From NCBI RefSeq assembly GCF_000150275.1, contig NW_002060944.1, positions 520,860 to 584,859 on the forward strand: a stretch of DNA of 64,000 nucleotides, given 5' to 3'. Positions 25,301 through 37,868 of this stretch are shown here, piece after piece (positions within the stretch are counted from its first letter, which is position 1; each line of letters begins with the position of its first letter). The DNA comes from Trichoplax adhaerens. Taxonomy: Eukaryota; Placozoa; Uniplacotomia; Trichoplacea; Trichoplacidae. Both the position numbers and the translations under genes were made by a program. The notes under the pieces were generated by a model. The model made no database searches. It was not told the origin of the DNA and saw only the letters and a program-made list of their open reading frames with translations.

Positions 25301-26720
25301 ATTTCATTGGTTCTTTCACTTTCTATTTTTAAACCTTAAAGGCAACCGCAATCCGACTTGCTGATCGATTTTAGTGAAGCAGGATCCACTGCGGCAGCTG
25401 CACCAACTAATACAACTAACCCTGCGTTTCCGGATGTTTCATCGCAATTATCGTCTTTATGTACGAAAATATTAGTTATATATAGATAGACGCTATTATA
25501 GTGCTATGTATGGTATTGATTACTGATGTCTTAGCTAACAATAAAATCTGATCTCTTTATGCCTTTTATTTACTGTTAAAGCTCTTACCTCTACTGGCCC
25601 TAATCAGCCTGCTCCAGTTCCGGCTCCTCAACCACAATTGGCACCAATAACGGCTGATTTGCCTTCATATAACATTGCTATTTCTAATCCTACAGCTAGC
25701 CCAATTGGGGGTGGTTCAGTACTGCCTCCGATCAATCCAGCACAATTGCCAGTGAATACTCAAGTCAACCAGCAAGATCGTAGCCAAGCTTTGGCATCAT
25801 TTGCAAATACTAAATCATCATCATCAGAGTTAGCAAACTTTAATCAATTCTAGTGAAACACGTATAAATGGATATCCTTTAATTAGATCGTGTTAGACCG
25901 ACATCATCTTTTTATCTAATTGTATAGCACTTCGTATTCTTACCTTTCGGAAATGAGTTCTAAGCCTATGTCTGATTCTCTTGCGTTTGCAATGAACAGC
26001 AAGAATCCAAATGTAGACAATACTCCAAAACAGGTAACATTTGTTGTGTTAACTGTAAGATAAATCTTGATACACTTTCTATAGTACAAAAGAGGCGACT
26101 GTATGCTACTGTGTACGTAATAATGCTGCTTACTTCTAATCCTACTATAGGTTGCAAATTACGGTTTGACTACGTACGTGAACTTATCTCGCTATGTATC
26201 CACCCTAATGGATTACTTATTTCGTAACTTTAGTTTCTATGTCTTATTTAAATAGGAATGCTGAAATTCCCTCAGAACTGGATGATTGGCTAAAGGCGAC
26301 ACATAATAATGTACAATCGATGAATTGTCATGTTTTAATATTTTGATGTTATGCTAGACCTATTCTTATTGGTGCAAATTGGTTACTAACAATTTTTTAG
26401 GAAAGTAAACCAGCAGCCAATCCAACACCCGCCGCAACCGGGCAAGCTTCACAACCAGTTTCCAGCTCCGGTAAGGGTATAACACGAATAAATCCTGCTT
26501 AGTATCTAATTATTCATTTAAAAGTGGATTAATTGGTATTTTATGCTGTTCAATTTCAGAGTTTGATAAATTTTTAGCGAGTAGAGTAGCCAACGTTCGG
26601 CAGCAGCCAGTTGCTGGTGAACCTACCGCTTCTGAAACCAATCCTTCCTCTAACTCACCTCCTAAGCCTAAGCGTCAAATGCAGATGGCGGAAGCTGACA
26701 GCGGATTGTTTGGACTTTGA
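22379..26720 (+). CDS. TOM1: TOM1/TOM1L-type VHS-GAT endosomal sorting adaptor
   Basis: Ubiquitin- and clathrin-binding adaptor on endosomes (family knowledge). ATG at 22379 is the first after an in-frame TGA at 22364. Exons: 22379-22521, 23563-23740, 23860-23983, 24151-24209, 24376-24477, 24579-24737, 24807-24885, 24965-25074, 25145-25191, 25342-25460, 25582-25828, 25928-26033, 26151-26173, 26256-26310, 26401-26470, 26560-26720. They join to 1782 nt, 593 residues, in one frame; human TOM1 is about 492. VHS domain: residues 18-160 ([37 protein letters not shown]). A PQLQ-repeat linker follows. GAT domain: about 205-305 ([30 protein letters not shown]). Clathrin box: [10 protein letters not shown]. 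Tail: [11 protein letters not shown], then EFDKFLASR as in TOM1. The 25828/25928 junction uses a weak donor (GA|GTTAGC). Reading through it stops at TAG 25851-25853 and gives a 463-residue form. Paralog identity (TOM1 or TOM1L2) cannot be separated. Confidence 0.93.
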
Positions 26721-27790
26721 AAGATTAAATAGCCATTATATTATGATAATTATGTTTTTAGTATTAAATGCTTTTGGAATTATTGTAACAATATCCTGCC
26801 GTACATACAGTCATCAACCACCAATCCGGCATCTGATCCACAGCTTAAACATTCTGATTTATATGTATGCTACGGATATGCTAGTTTGTGCTGACTACCT
26901 GACAAGTCTTACATCTCAGTCCGTGAATTTGGTAAAAGAAGATTATACATAATTCAGCTCGATGTTCACCCTTTCATAATTAAGCACATGGTATATCCTT
27001 AATAAACTCTGTTTTAATAGAAACTGTACGTTTGATAATTATAATATAAGTGTTTCTCAGATAGTATACTAGTATGTACTCAATGAAAGTCTTAACTGCT
27101 AATATTGTTTAGTAATTGTGTTTTAAGTTACAAAAAACTTCGTTATCGCACTGACTCTTTCTTGTTCAGATTGCGTCACTGCTAGTGTAAGTAGCGCCAA
27201 CGTTTACGAGTATTTTCATCTGTAGAAATCCATTCGTGTTATTGTTTTATTATTACACGCCTACATCAGTTGGCGCCAATATTCATTTCCAAAGTCGTAA
27301 TGTCTTATAATTTTAATTAACAAAAAATTATGTTATATCCTAGTTGTAGCTGTAACATTAAAACTCTTAGTGGTACACCAAATAGTAAGATAAAAAGTTT
27401 GGTAATTTATTGCAATAAATGCAATGCATACCTTCACTATGATATAACCTTGGCATAGAATTTTGAAAATGGATACTTAATAGTCAATAAAAAGCTCTAT
27501 TATATCGCGAATAAGATCGTATCATTCTTAAACAAAAGTTTTTAACTTTAATCAAAGTCAATTTCTTTGCCTAATAGTTGTAGGTAACTGAAATTTGTAC
27601 ATCTTAGAGAGAACATTGATAACATTTACAAGTTGTTAAAACACACAAATATCATATATTATCTTCATCAAAATTTGAAATCTAATATTAATAGTACAGT
27701 CATAAAGGATATCGGAAAAATAATTCAAGTACTTCATTTATAGATAAATATCTCTAATCAAATAAGTTTTGAGGTAATCAAGTTTGTCAT
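26721..27790. other. Convergent 3' intergenic region of TOM1 and AP5Z1
   Basis: AATAAA at 27001-27006 is a candidate poly(A) signal for TOM1. TTTATT at about 27,407 (AATAAA on the minus strand) is a candidate for AP5Z1. The sequence is AT-rich with no exon recognised. The open frame running to 26,952 is the last TOM1 exon read in another frame and beyond. Confidence 0.5.
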
Positions 27791-30700
27791 TTACGGCTGC
27801 GTGGTTTGTAACAGCAATGATAATGAGGTTCTTTTGCCAATAATCCTTCAAAGCAGAACGATAGCATTTTAAATTTACTAATCTAACTTTCATCTCAGAT
27901 GGGTCATAGTAAGAATGCAAACTATGATACTTACCCCTGACTCTCTGATTGCAATGCAGGATTAAGTACGGCCGAAGCAACACTACGTAGGCAAGTTTTA
28001 AATATCAGTGATGTAGAATATCAAAATTAACAAGTTTGCATATTGGCAAATTATCACTTACTTTGGTAATTGCAGTAATTTTACTAATTCGTTAGCTCTG
28101 TTGATGATAAATTCATTGCTATTACCATTTTTGGGCTGCGTTGACTTAAGATAATAATCAAAATGAATAAAATCGCAGTTAGTTCACGAAAGAGAGGAAA
28201 GGTACAGTGCAATACCGCAGCCAATACAGCATGAAATTTCAAATCCTAATATTTTCGGTACAAGATCAAGATTTAAGACTTTGCAGAATTTATTTACATA
28301 ATACTTTCCAATCTTCATTAAGCAAATCTGCGCTCGTTGGATGGTATCGCATCTAGAGGATAACTAGATAATCGTAACATATAATAGATAATAATTAACA
28401 TATCGAAGCAGATGCATAATTTCTACTTAAGTAGCAGATAATAAAATAATGCTGTACTAAAACGTAGGTAAACATTTGATACGAACTAGATTAATAATAC
28501 ACATGTATGAATGAAAATAACTTTCTAATGTGAAATTAAACATAGAATATCTAATGGCTATTGAGTTTCTAATTATGCCTTCAAAAAGTACCTTTGCTAA
28601 ACATGTCATAAGCAACGTCACGAATCTTGCAGTAAACTTTTTCTAAACACATGAAGACAATTAAATAAATTCTAAATTCTAAATATAATTATTAAGAAAC
28701 GTAATCGTAAATAATTCTGATAACAGTGCACCATATTGTAACTACTAACCGAGTCTCCAGCATGATTCAGGCAAACTTCATATGATAAGCTTTCAATACA
28801 CTATTTAAAGATTTAAAGATTCCGACAAAATGTATAAATTCGGGAAACGGTACTAACGAATTTGAATGACAATAAATCTAAGCAGGTATTTAATCCAGAT
28901 TTATTATCACTAGCAGATTCAGAATACTGAGAAAAAATAAATAAGGATGTAAATTGACGAACTTCGTAATAAACCAGAACGCATTCTTTCGTACACTTGA
29001 TGTAATATTGGGAAGAAGAATATTCACCAATAATCCATATCTAATAAATTAATAGTTTAAATTTATATTACACCAAGGACCTGAGTGCAAACCAACTATA
29101 TTAAGTGATAGTGAAAACATAGTAGTGTAATACAAAAATTACGGTATATAATTCTTACCATATGCATATATAGTTCATTTTCAATGTTGAGAGCATGTTT
29201 CGATTGACTAATGTAGTCTAAAATCTCTGCTTGACGATCAACAACAATCCTTGGATATTGCTTGCATAAAATTAAAATTTGAGCTGAAAAGACCCTTCAA
29301 GTAATATAAAATAAAAGCGACTATAAGTTATCTATTTTCTAAATCACATTAACCTCTGAAAACTTACTCTAGCACATTCTCTTGATATTGTCTGATCTGG
29401 TATAATTGAACAGATCTTTCTATTATAGCGGGAAACAGATCGTGTATAATTTCATAACTTGCTTTTTCCATAATAACTTTGAAGAAGACACTGGTGAATT
29501 TGATGAAATAAAATAAAAGCATCGCCAATTGAGATTTCCTTTCTTTTAATAAGTTACAATGCTAAACGACGAAATCTTGTCATCACTCTAGAGAATTAAT
29601 TGCTTACTTTAATAGAATAGGTACACACTGTGAACAGACAGAAATCCGTGGATGCGTAGAGAACTTTTCTAGTACGTCATGTAATGTATTTAGCCTTTTA
29701 TACATATAAAGATAACATATTAGGATGCAAATAATTTCTTGCATAATAATTTTTTGACGTGCTTACTTATTAATGGTATCGCCTTTACCACTGCAACATC
29801 TCAGGATAAAGGAGAGAATAGGCTCAAATGTAGGAGATATGACAACGCCAAAATCAAAAGCTGTTTTGGTTGGTAAAGTTCTTCCACTTGCAATTAAAAC
29901 TTGGGCTAGCAAACGTAACTCAAAAGTTAGTAAATTTTACAGTGGTTGTGTACTAGATACAGCACGATAATTACAATCATTTTATTACAATACCTTGTTG
30001 ATGCATGTGCTTAGCCTCTAAGGCCGCAGATACACACGGTAAATCAATAATGGTATGGAGCATCTACATAAGCAACATATATTCCATTATATTACGTAAA
30101 CAAGAATATGAAATATCGTAAAGAAATGATTATTAGATAAATGGTTTAAATGACAATCAACCTCTGTTGCTGTTTTAGCAGAAATCATACTAGGAAGAAT
30201 TTGTACGTATTCTACGAGATATGTTCTTGGAAACCATGCAAATATCTAGTTTTAAAAGATAATAAAGCAAACTATTTACTACGGAATACTGTTAAAGTAA
30301 TATATTAAACAGAATCCAAAATATTTGCAGTATTCTTTAAGAAACCTTTAAAATATTAGGAAAATAACGTGTGAATACTTCTGTATTCGCGCATAACTTT
30401 TCTTGGTTTTCAATCAAAAACATAACCACGTCGAAGGCTAAAAAGGAACTGTAACGTAGCTCGAGTTAAATATATTGAATAAAATAATCATTTGGTAATT
30501 ACTAGCATAGCCTACTACAATGCCCTTACTACATGATATTCATAACTTAATTATTATTACTTACTTATGAAAGCGTGTATCCAATACTTTAGCAAAAAAA
30601 AATTCTAATGCGTCCTTGGTATCGAATACAACAGTGTCACCTTTATAGTTTGTAAATAAGCAGTCGATTTCATTCGTATATCAGATATACGCTTAAAATA

Positions 30701-33700
30701 CTTAAATGTCTAGGGCCTCCATGCCTTACCGAAATTAATGAAAAATTGAATAACAGCCAGTAGCGTCCTCCCCTTATTAACATCTAGTACTTGCTTGTAG
30801 ATTCTTTTAACTTTGTTGAAAAGGGCGGGAATAGACGACGGATCGCAATCGCAAACATTGTTCATAAGTGTAACCACCTCAACTAAACACTATAAGTTCA
30901 AGATTCCAAGATAAGCAATGAAATGCTTTAGCCATCATATAAACTCAGTATATCTATATACATAAATCAAAATTTATACTTCTATCTTAATAGTTGTCTC
31001 CTCACCGAAAATTGTAAAGTAGTATCGACGCTGTTTGTTGCTTCTAAAGTTTACAATGTTTGCATAAAATTAGTATTTAGGAATTTTCTTCACTTGCGCT
31101 TTCATTATAAATTCATCACACATTTGGAATTACTAAAACATGAGTATGTATTATCTTACTCAGTTCACTTTGATCTATCAGTCGTGAACAATACGTCAAT
31201 ATAATGTCTAGTAGTTTATCTCTACGGTTTTTCTTAGGTGTTAATGCAGATGTTCCGGCCGGCAAATTGGACAGTCGACGAATACTTTGCATTGAATTTT
31301 CGATACTACCAGCAGTTGGAGAACTTCTTGACGTTGGAGTTGATGTATTGGAAGTAAATGCTCTTTCCATATTAGATTGATTCGTTATTAGCCATCTTCG
31401 AATTGCAGAAAAGGCGTAAATATTTCGTAATTGGTCTTGAGTGAAAAAAGAAGCTGTAATAGTAACATAGCGATATAGATTCAATGATTATTGTAAAAAT
31501 TATTCTATTAGGTACAAAATGGTTCGCAGATAAACCTATACACTTGTAAAGCGGCAGACTATATCTTATTCTGTATAAGTTTACTAAACCACAATAAAGT
31601 TAGGCCTACGAATACGAACTTAAGACAAAAATCTGCTTTTATTACAATATTTAAAAAGGCCTGTGTAAGCTAGTCTATATTACCAGTGCAAAGAATGGTA
31701 AAATTTCCGCGTATTTGGCTTCCATCAATTTCTGTAGGTATCTTATTCTTGTTTTAAGAATTCAATATGGCATTAGATGTCCATTATAGTATAATTAAAA
31801 GCAGCGATTGCACAATAGACTGAAATGTGCCATCAGCTTGTTGTATCGCCCATTACCTTCTTGTCTGCTGGTGATCTACCTCGTGCTGATTCTATCGAGG
31901 TATCCAATAACCATTGACCGAGGACGCTATTTAATTTCTGAATAAATTCTAGTAACATACGTAGATTACCTTCCATTTAATTTTTACTATACGAAATTTG
32001 CTAATTATGCATTCCTTCCTTTACAAGATTTATATCAGAGAAGGCGAAAGCATTTCTTTAATTATATATCTATCGATACCTTCAGTCATGAGTGAAGGGC
32101 AACTAGTTGCAATAGAAATGACTGTAGTCATAGCAAGAAGCTGAGCTTCTGAAGGAGTCTGGATCGTTACCCATCTGTAAGTATGCAATATTAAATTAAA
32201 AAAACAAGCAACAGGTACAAAATACTTGTATGGATTAACAACTGTTGATATGCTATCTAAGACTCAATTAACTCTATTAAAGTGGAAATAGTCGATTACA
32301 ATCAATGGGGTATGTAAGATCGTTTATAGCTTTTGATAGCAGTTTTGCAAGTTTTATAATTAATAAATTTTTACTTGAGAAGGTGTGGCAAATTTTCCGG
32401 CCAATAACCTAAATCTTTTCCCTAACATTAAATGATAATAATAAGTCTGTATTTAATTTCTAGCATTGAAACGAGAGTAAGCTAACATTATATAAGATTT
32501 AGTTAGTACAGGAAATGAAAATTTATTGCAAACGTTAGCAATGATCATTAAACAACTTATTCGCCATTTATATTGTACAAGTACATATGTCTAAAGCAAG
32601 CAAGTGTAAATTAGCGTATAAATTTCAATAGATGAATTTTATTATTTAGCGAATTTAAAGTCATTAATCCCTTGACAACCAAAACCGATTAAAAATAATG
32701 TACAGTTTTGTTTCACTTTATGAGGTGAATTAACTGTTTACTTCATCATTCATTCATTTCTAATTCATGAGCACTAAGCACTTCCGATTGTAGGCTATAT
32801 GTACGAAATTGTCATTCTCATTTTCGGTAAGCTCTGATTCATTTAATCCTATGATCAATTTCTGTGTGACCAACCTCAGTTAATAATAACGGCAAAACGT
32901 GCAGTACATTCCTTTTATCAAGATTTTGGATACTTCTTAAATTCTGCCAATATCTAGGAGCTAATTCATTCAGCAGATACGAAGTTGATAAAAGAACGAG
33001 ATGAGGAGTTTGAGAACTTTCGGTAATAATTTTTAATAAATATGATAATAATTGACCAGGAAGCCTGTAAAAGGAAATGGGTCTAAAATTTCATAACTGT
33101 TGACAACGAAAAATAATTGATAACTAAATATCAATTGCAACATTAATAGCTAAAGCAATCACTAATTAACAATGCCTAGCCCTACAATGTACATTGGCCT
33201 AATTCATAGCCCACAACTAGCATAGTTAGGCAAAGACGACATCGAAAATAATCTTGAGTAAAGGAATTCTGAAAGCCGAATGAATTATTTCTTACTCACT
33301 TCTTATCTTTGCGAGTCCAAGCTACGATAACATACAGTTGTCGTAGTTTACGTATTGAGGCAGAAGGATTGTTATTCTGTCGCAAGACTGTTAATAGTTC
33401 TAGAGAAAGTTCTTCTATCTCTTTGTCAGTCCAACCTCTATTTAAAAAGAAAATTTTAAGTTGATGTCATCGACTCCATTACTTGATATGTGTATGTATT
33501 GGATCATAGACATTAGGATTTAACTTCATATAATCAGTTCTGTTACAGAATACGAAGAATGATAGATGTCATTTATAAATTGATATACATATGTATTAAA
33601 CTATTAACATTAGGCTTTTGTATCGAACGAGTAATCCTACTATAGCATATACATTTGAGCAGACCCCATCTAATAACTTGACGCATGTACATCATTAGAC

Positions 33701-35153
33701 TTTAAGCCTTGAATAAGTCATTCCATTACATCATAGACATAAGAGTCGATCCCATCTAGTAACTTGATACCCGTCTGTAGAAGTACTAAACCATTATCAT
33801 TAAGCATAAAGCCTAGAATAATCAACCCTAGTACAACCTACACAGTAGAGTAGATCCCTACTAACAACGGTTATCATATTAGCCTCGATGAGCAATTCTC
33901 CTATAGCGACACAGCAGAGTAGACGCTTTCTATAACCTGATACGTAGAGCCGATTCTTTAATAACTTGATACATGTACTGTATTCGTATGCATGAAACTA
34001 TTAACATTAAACTTGAAGTCTCGAATAAGTAATCCTCTTGCAACATAGATAGTAGAGTTGATCATCCTAATAACATGATGTGAGTATGTATTAAACCTAT
34101 AATAGAATATTAGGCTTAGTCTCGAATAAGCAATCCTATTACAGAATCCATAGTATAGCGGATTCCACTGATAACTTGATACGCGTATACTATTAAGCTT
34201 TAGCCTCGACTAGGCAATCCTATAATTATAATATACTGTACACAGCAGAGAAGATCCTCTCTAATAAACTTGATACACGAACGGTCTGCATTAAACCAAT
34301 AACATTAGGCTTTAAGCATTCCATAAGCAATCCTATTACAGTAGAGGCAGTAGTGTAGATCGCATCTAGCAACTTGACGGATATCTGTATCTATCTACAA
34401 GTATTAAACTATTATCATTAAGGATTAAACTCAAATAAGTAATGTTACAACAACCAACACAGTAGAGTAGATCCCAACGAATAACTTGATACACGTCCTC
34501 CCCTAATTCAGATTACCACCTCAAGATCACTGCTCTACTTTACGAGAAGTATAGTCAATCAAATTAGACATATTCAATATAAGCCTTAAGCCTCGAATGA
34601 GCAATCCTATCGCAGCAGCCTACATAGTAGAATAGATTCTATCTTATAATTGAATAATAGTAAGCTTTACGCTTCAAATAAGCAATCCTATTGCAGCATA
34701 GACAAAAGAGTCATTCCCTTCGAATAACTTGATCCGCTCATATTCAACCATTAAAGTTTAGATACGCATAAGCAATGTTATCACAATATCCACAGTAGCG
34801 TAGATCGTATCAAATAAGGGTTAGCAATACTCATTCACGACCTTCATAGATCCCTAATTTAGATTATTACTAGAAGATCGCTGATCTCTACCGTACTAAT
34901 ACTATAGTCATAAGAATCAGAAATGTTATGATAAATAAATTGTTGTCATGTTTATCCACCCTATTGGCCTCTCCATTCTAATCAAGAAATCGATCAAAAC
35001 AATCGCAAATCAACCATCTAACATTTCAGTCTACATCCATATTCATCATCAATGCTATTTTCAAGTTCTACAGCAACATGCATACCTTGCTTTTTGAAAT
35101 GCAGCATCCACATTGGAGACGATCGCAGAATCGACATTTTGTACTGAAGCCAT
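27791..35153 (-). CDS. AP5Z1: AP-5 complex subunit zeta-1
   Basis: Zeta subunit of the fifth adaptor complex, which works with SPG11/SPG15 on late endosomes and lysosomes (family knowledge; loss causes SPG48 in humans). Start exon 35086-35153 (MASVQNVDSAIVS...AAFQKA); exon 2 33300-33437 (GWTDKEIEELSLELL, LRQLYVIVAWTRKDK). Then about 32,873-33,064 (LPGQLLSYLL); 32,081-32,175 (TPSEAQLLAMTTVISIA); 31,850-31,975 (MLLEFIQKLNSVLGQWLL); 31,150-31,450 (FTQDQLRNIYAFSAIRRWL, LLDIILTYCSRLIDQSE, the best-matching segment); 30,730-30,890 (NNVCDCDPSSIPALFNK); 30,600-30,650; 29,780-29,960 (FEPILSFILRCCSGKGD); 29,385-29,475; 29,160-29,290 (CKQYPRIVVDRQAEILDY); 28,050-28,145 (NRANELVKLLQLP); 27,905-27,975 (VASAVLNPALQSES); last exon ending TAA 27791-27793 (RTSLSLLLQTTQP). 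Alpha-helical HEAT-type solenoid. Intron 1 (1.65 kb) carries a satellite. Exons between 28.2 and 29.1 kb were not fixed. Confidence 0.9.
33490..34830. repeat. ~105-bp tandem satellite inside AP5Z1 intron 1
   Basis: About 12 diverged units. Each carries, in order, AACTTGATACACGTNTGTA, ATTAAACCATTAACATTAGG, CTTTAAGCCTCGAATAAGCA, ATCCTATTACAG and ACAGTAGAGTAGATCCCA-CTAAT. Examples of the AACTTGAT core with its flank are near 33,673, 33,768, 33,967, 34,169, 34,270, 34,370 and 34,482. The array fills most of the intron between the first two AP5Z1 coding exons. It is unrelated by eye to the arrays near USP22. Confidence 0.8.
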
Positions 35154-35404
35154 GGCGAAGAAGGAGTTCAATGAGCAGGAAATGGAGGATTGATGTCGTC
35201 ATGGGTACAGTATGGTCCAGTATGTCACACGCTTGCTGTTGTTATAGTCCTACTGTACCTATGACATTGCGGAGTGTTTTCAGTATCAATACTGTCTAAT
35301 GCCTTACAGTACTCTAATGTCACTCTTGACTAGAGCTCTATACTGTGCTCAGTATACCGTAGAAATCAGAGATTGCTATAGTCTATATCCAAATAACAAG
35401 CAAT

Positions 35405-35570
35405 GTAATCCAATTTCGGAAGCCTCATTACGACACTAGTGGTTTAATAATGTAGCTATTAGATCATGGCACACATCTATAATATCTAATATTATTTGCA
35501 AGCACAGACTGTGCTCTTTAAACCTGTTCGATGTAAAAGAAAGCTTTTCTTTAACATGAATATGTTTTTT
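35405..35570. repeat. Direct repeat, copy 1 (second copy ~35,993-36,150)
   Basis: CAATCCAATTTCGGAAGCCT, then CACACATCTATAATATCTAA, TTTGCAAGCACAGACTGTGC and GAAAGCTTTTCTTTAACATG. The same order returns about 590 bp to the right as CAATCCAATTTCGGATGCCT, CACACATCTACAATACTTAA, TTTACAAGCACAGAGTGCGC and GAAAAGCTTTTTTCAACATG. Copies are roughly 80% alike by eye. The spacing suggests either a dispersed element or an old tandem duplication. Confidence 0.8.
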
Positions 35571-35831
35571 TTCTCCGTCTATATCCGAACCTGTCAACGA
35601 AGGAAAAATTAGAGATGGATTGAATATACAAGACTTATTAGTTAGTCTTATTCGGTGATACTTTCCATGTTTATATCAAACTTTTATTTAGTATCCAAAG
35701 GGAATATAACATCTATTGCATATTTTGCACATTGTAATATTAGATTTCAATCATTAAAATAGCTCTAGCAAGTGTGGCATATATAAGTTGTATGTATAAC
35801 AATATAACATATATGTATATTTCATAATCAA

Positions 35832-35838
<7 letters not shown>

Positions 35839-35864
<26 letters not shown>
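35839..35864. repeat. (TA)n microsatellite
   Basis: Uninterrupted TA dinucleotides, 13 units, ending at AGGAGG. Likely length-variable. Confidence 0.95.
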
Positions 35865-35992
35865 GGAGGTTATACCCAACCTTTGTACCTGGGTGTATAT
35901 ATACGAGAAAAAAAAATAAATGCGCGCTGGCTGAAATTTCTGAGGTTTTACATCGCAAATACATGCTACTGCTACTATAAATAGTCGATATA

Positions 35993-36150
35993 ACAATCCA
36001 ATTTCGGATGCCTCACTACAACATTATTGATTTAATGTAGTGATTAATTCATAGCCCACACATCTACAATACTTAATAATATTTACAAGCACAGAGTGCG
36101 CTATTCAAATCAATAAAGGCGAAAGAAAAGCTTTTTTCAACATGCACTAG
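35993..36150. repeat. Direct repeat, copy 2 (first copy ~35,405-35,570)
   Basis: Second copy of the element described at 35,405. A linked segment, TTTTATTTAGTATCCAAAGG (35,685-35,765), recurs as TTTTATTTAGTATCCAATAG at 36,750-36,834. At least two homologous blocks are therefore duplicated in this intergenic region, though not at one fixed spacing. Confidence 0.78.
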
Positions 36151-37341
36151 TACAAACTCCCGTCGCTTTGCTGACGGTTTACGATAATGTGCTCATTTAA
36201 CAGATAGTATTACCATTTGATAGACCTGTCAGAAGTTCAGTAACTTTATACCGTGTACTGCATGCTGTACAAATGTACAGTACCTTTCAACCTCATAAAG
36301 ACTAGATATGGGATGTAAAATATAGCACATATGAAAGACATCAGACATATAATCATGGATGAATTTGCTTGAATCAATTTCGGACTTTTGAAGTTTTAAT
36401 TTGATAAAAATAATATTTACTGTAGTACTGTAACGTTAGTATTAACTGTGAGTAAGTGATTAATTGCGTAGTGAAAAGTACAAGTATGGTACAAGAAATA
36501 AAACGATCGAGGGTTCTACATGTTAATATATAGTAAAAGCACAAGTATATACAGACTGTATAGAGTATTTGAAATAGAATGAGTTTAAGCTCTACTAGTT
36601 CTGCTTCATTTGGTAGCTATCATAATTGCTTACAGTAGATTGTAAGGATTGCACCAATTTATCTAATACTGTAACTTAAGGTGGTAAACTAGACTGTACT
36701 ACGTTTGTTGTAGCTAGTATTCAGCGATTCCTTAAATGTCCGTAGCACTTTTTTATTTAGTATCCAATAGGGATCATAGCATATACTGCATATCTTGCAT
36801 GTAGCAAAATTATATTTCAATCTTTAAAACAGCTGCATACACAATGAATCCTCTTTAATGCTATCATGAATACGAGTAATGAATAAAAATATTAATATGA
36901 ATACCGTCTTGTGGAGGATAATCATGGTTACAACAGATTTTTTCAGCCAACATTTAAAATGAGCTGAACAAAAAATACATGTTTATAAAAACAATTAATT
37001 CTATCTGATCTTCATCAGAGCGTTTTGATCCGTATAATAAGCGTATAGATCGTAGTGGTGATGAGAGACATAAGAAAAAGACAATCAGGATTACCGAAGT
37101 AAAATGATTTGGTCTATTATGAATATTATAGAATAAACATCACCATACTAGAATTAGTATAAATAGTAGAAGTCCACTTCAAGTTTTTTTCTTCAATATC
37201 AGTCATTATGAATAAGTCACAGTGAAAGCTAGTTGATCGAAATTGAAAAATTCTAATTCAAGTGACGAAGTGTATTGCATATAAGTATGGCATGTACAGT
37301 GAAAATGGCTTTCAAACTGTTCATTAAAGTTATTATACACG

Positions 37342-37815
37342 TGTGACAATTAATTAATTATTACGTCATCAATGATATAATTTTGTTGAGTAATGAATCA
37401 TATGTTAGCACCTAGCCATTAATTAACTAATATTAAATGTCATAGAAAGTGTGTTGTGATTCTTGCTACATTTAGCATGTAGATTTGGCTATAAATTTAT
37501 CATTGTATTGCACCAACGAAGTTTGTGAGACTATATAAAAGCCTCAAAGTTGTTAATTGAGAGAGTTGATAAGTTAGTTGATAACAGATGGTTATCAGTG
37601 GTTAGCAGTAGATTGTAAGTTGTGAGTTCAATAGGATATTTTAATAAATAGCTTTTAGGATAAAGTTTGATTCTTGGCGTGAGTATTCTATCGTCGAAGA
37701 CTCGAATCTAATTTTGGTAGATTAAAGAGTGCTTAGGATTAGTTGCTTAGATAGTTAAGACTACTTTAAAGGAAAGAATCCCGTTAATTTTTGTGTTGCA
37801 ATTTCGGTTGCAACA
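37342..37815 (+). mobile_element. Solo LTR 1 (474 bp) with 5-bp target duplication ACACG
   Basis: Begins TGTGACAATT and ends GGTTGCAACA, so it has TG...CA termini, with ACACG immediately before (37,337-37,341) and after (37,816-37,820). Inside are a TATA box (TATATAAA, 37,532-37,539) and AATAAA at 37,643-37,648, the order expected of U3-R-U5. Orientation is given by the TATA box. No internal gag-pol sequence remains, so this is a solo LTR left by recombination between the two LTRs of a retroelement. The 5-bp duplication is typical of several LTR families, including Gypsy and Copia. The family cannot be named from the LTR alone. It lies 53 bp beyond the stop of TRPA copy A. Confidence 0.85.
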
Positions 37816-37868
37816 ACACGGCTTGTAATATATCTAACATAAGATGAAAGACAAGAATTGTTGATTTA

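Larger units (their letters stand above)
35154..37341. other. Intergenic region between AP5Z1 start and the TRPA array
   Basis: Begins with the AP5Z1 promoter side, which contains several TACAGTA/TACTGTA words (35,215-35,360, also 36,250-36,285 and 36,420). It then holds two dispersed repeat pairs and a TA run, listed separately. TATACCCAAC...TGGGTGTATA at 35,870-35,900 can form a hairpin. No exon was recognised. Confidence 0.5.

Noticed and set aside
29773-29970. 65-codon plus-strand frame
   Set aside because: Antisense to an AP5Z1 exon that reads FEPILSFILRCCSGKGD on the minus strand.
35078-35299. 73-codon plus-strand frame
   Set aside because: Antisense to the AP5Z1 start exon (35,086-35,153), whose minus reading joins in phase to the next conserved exon.
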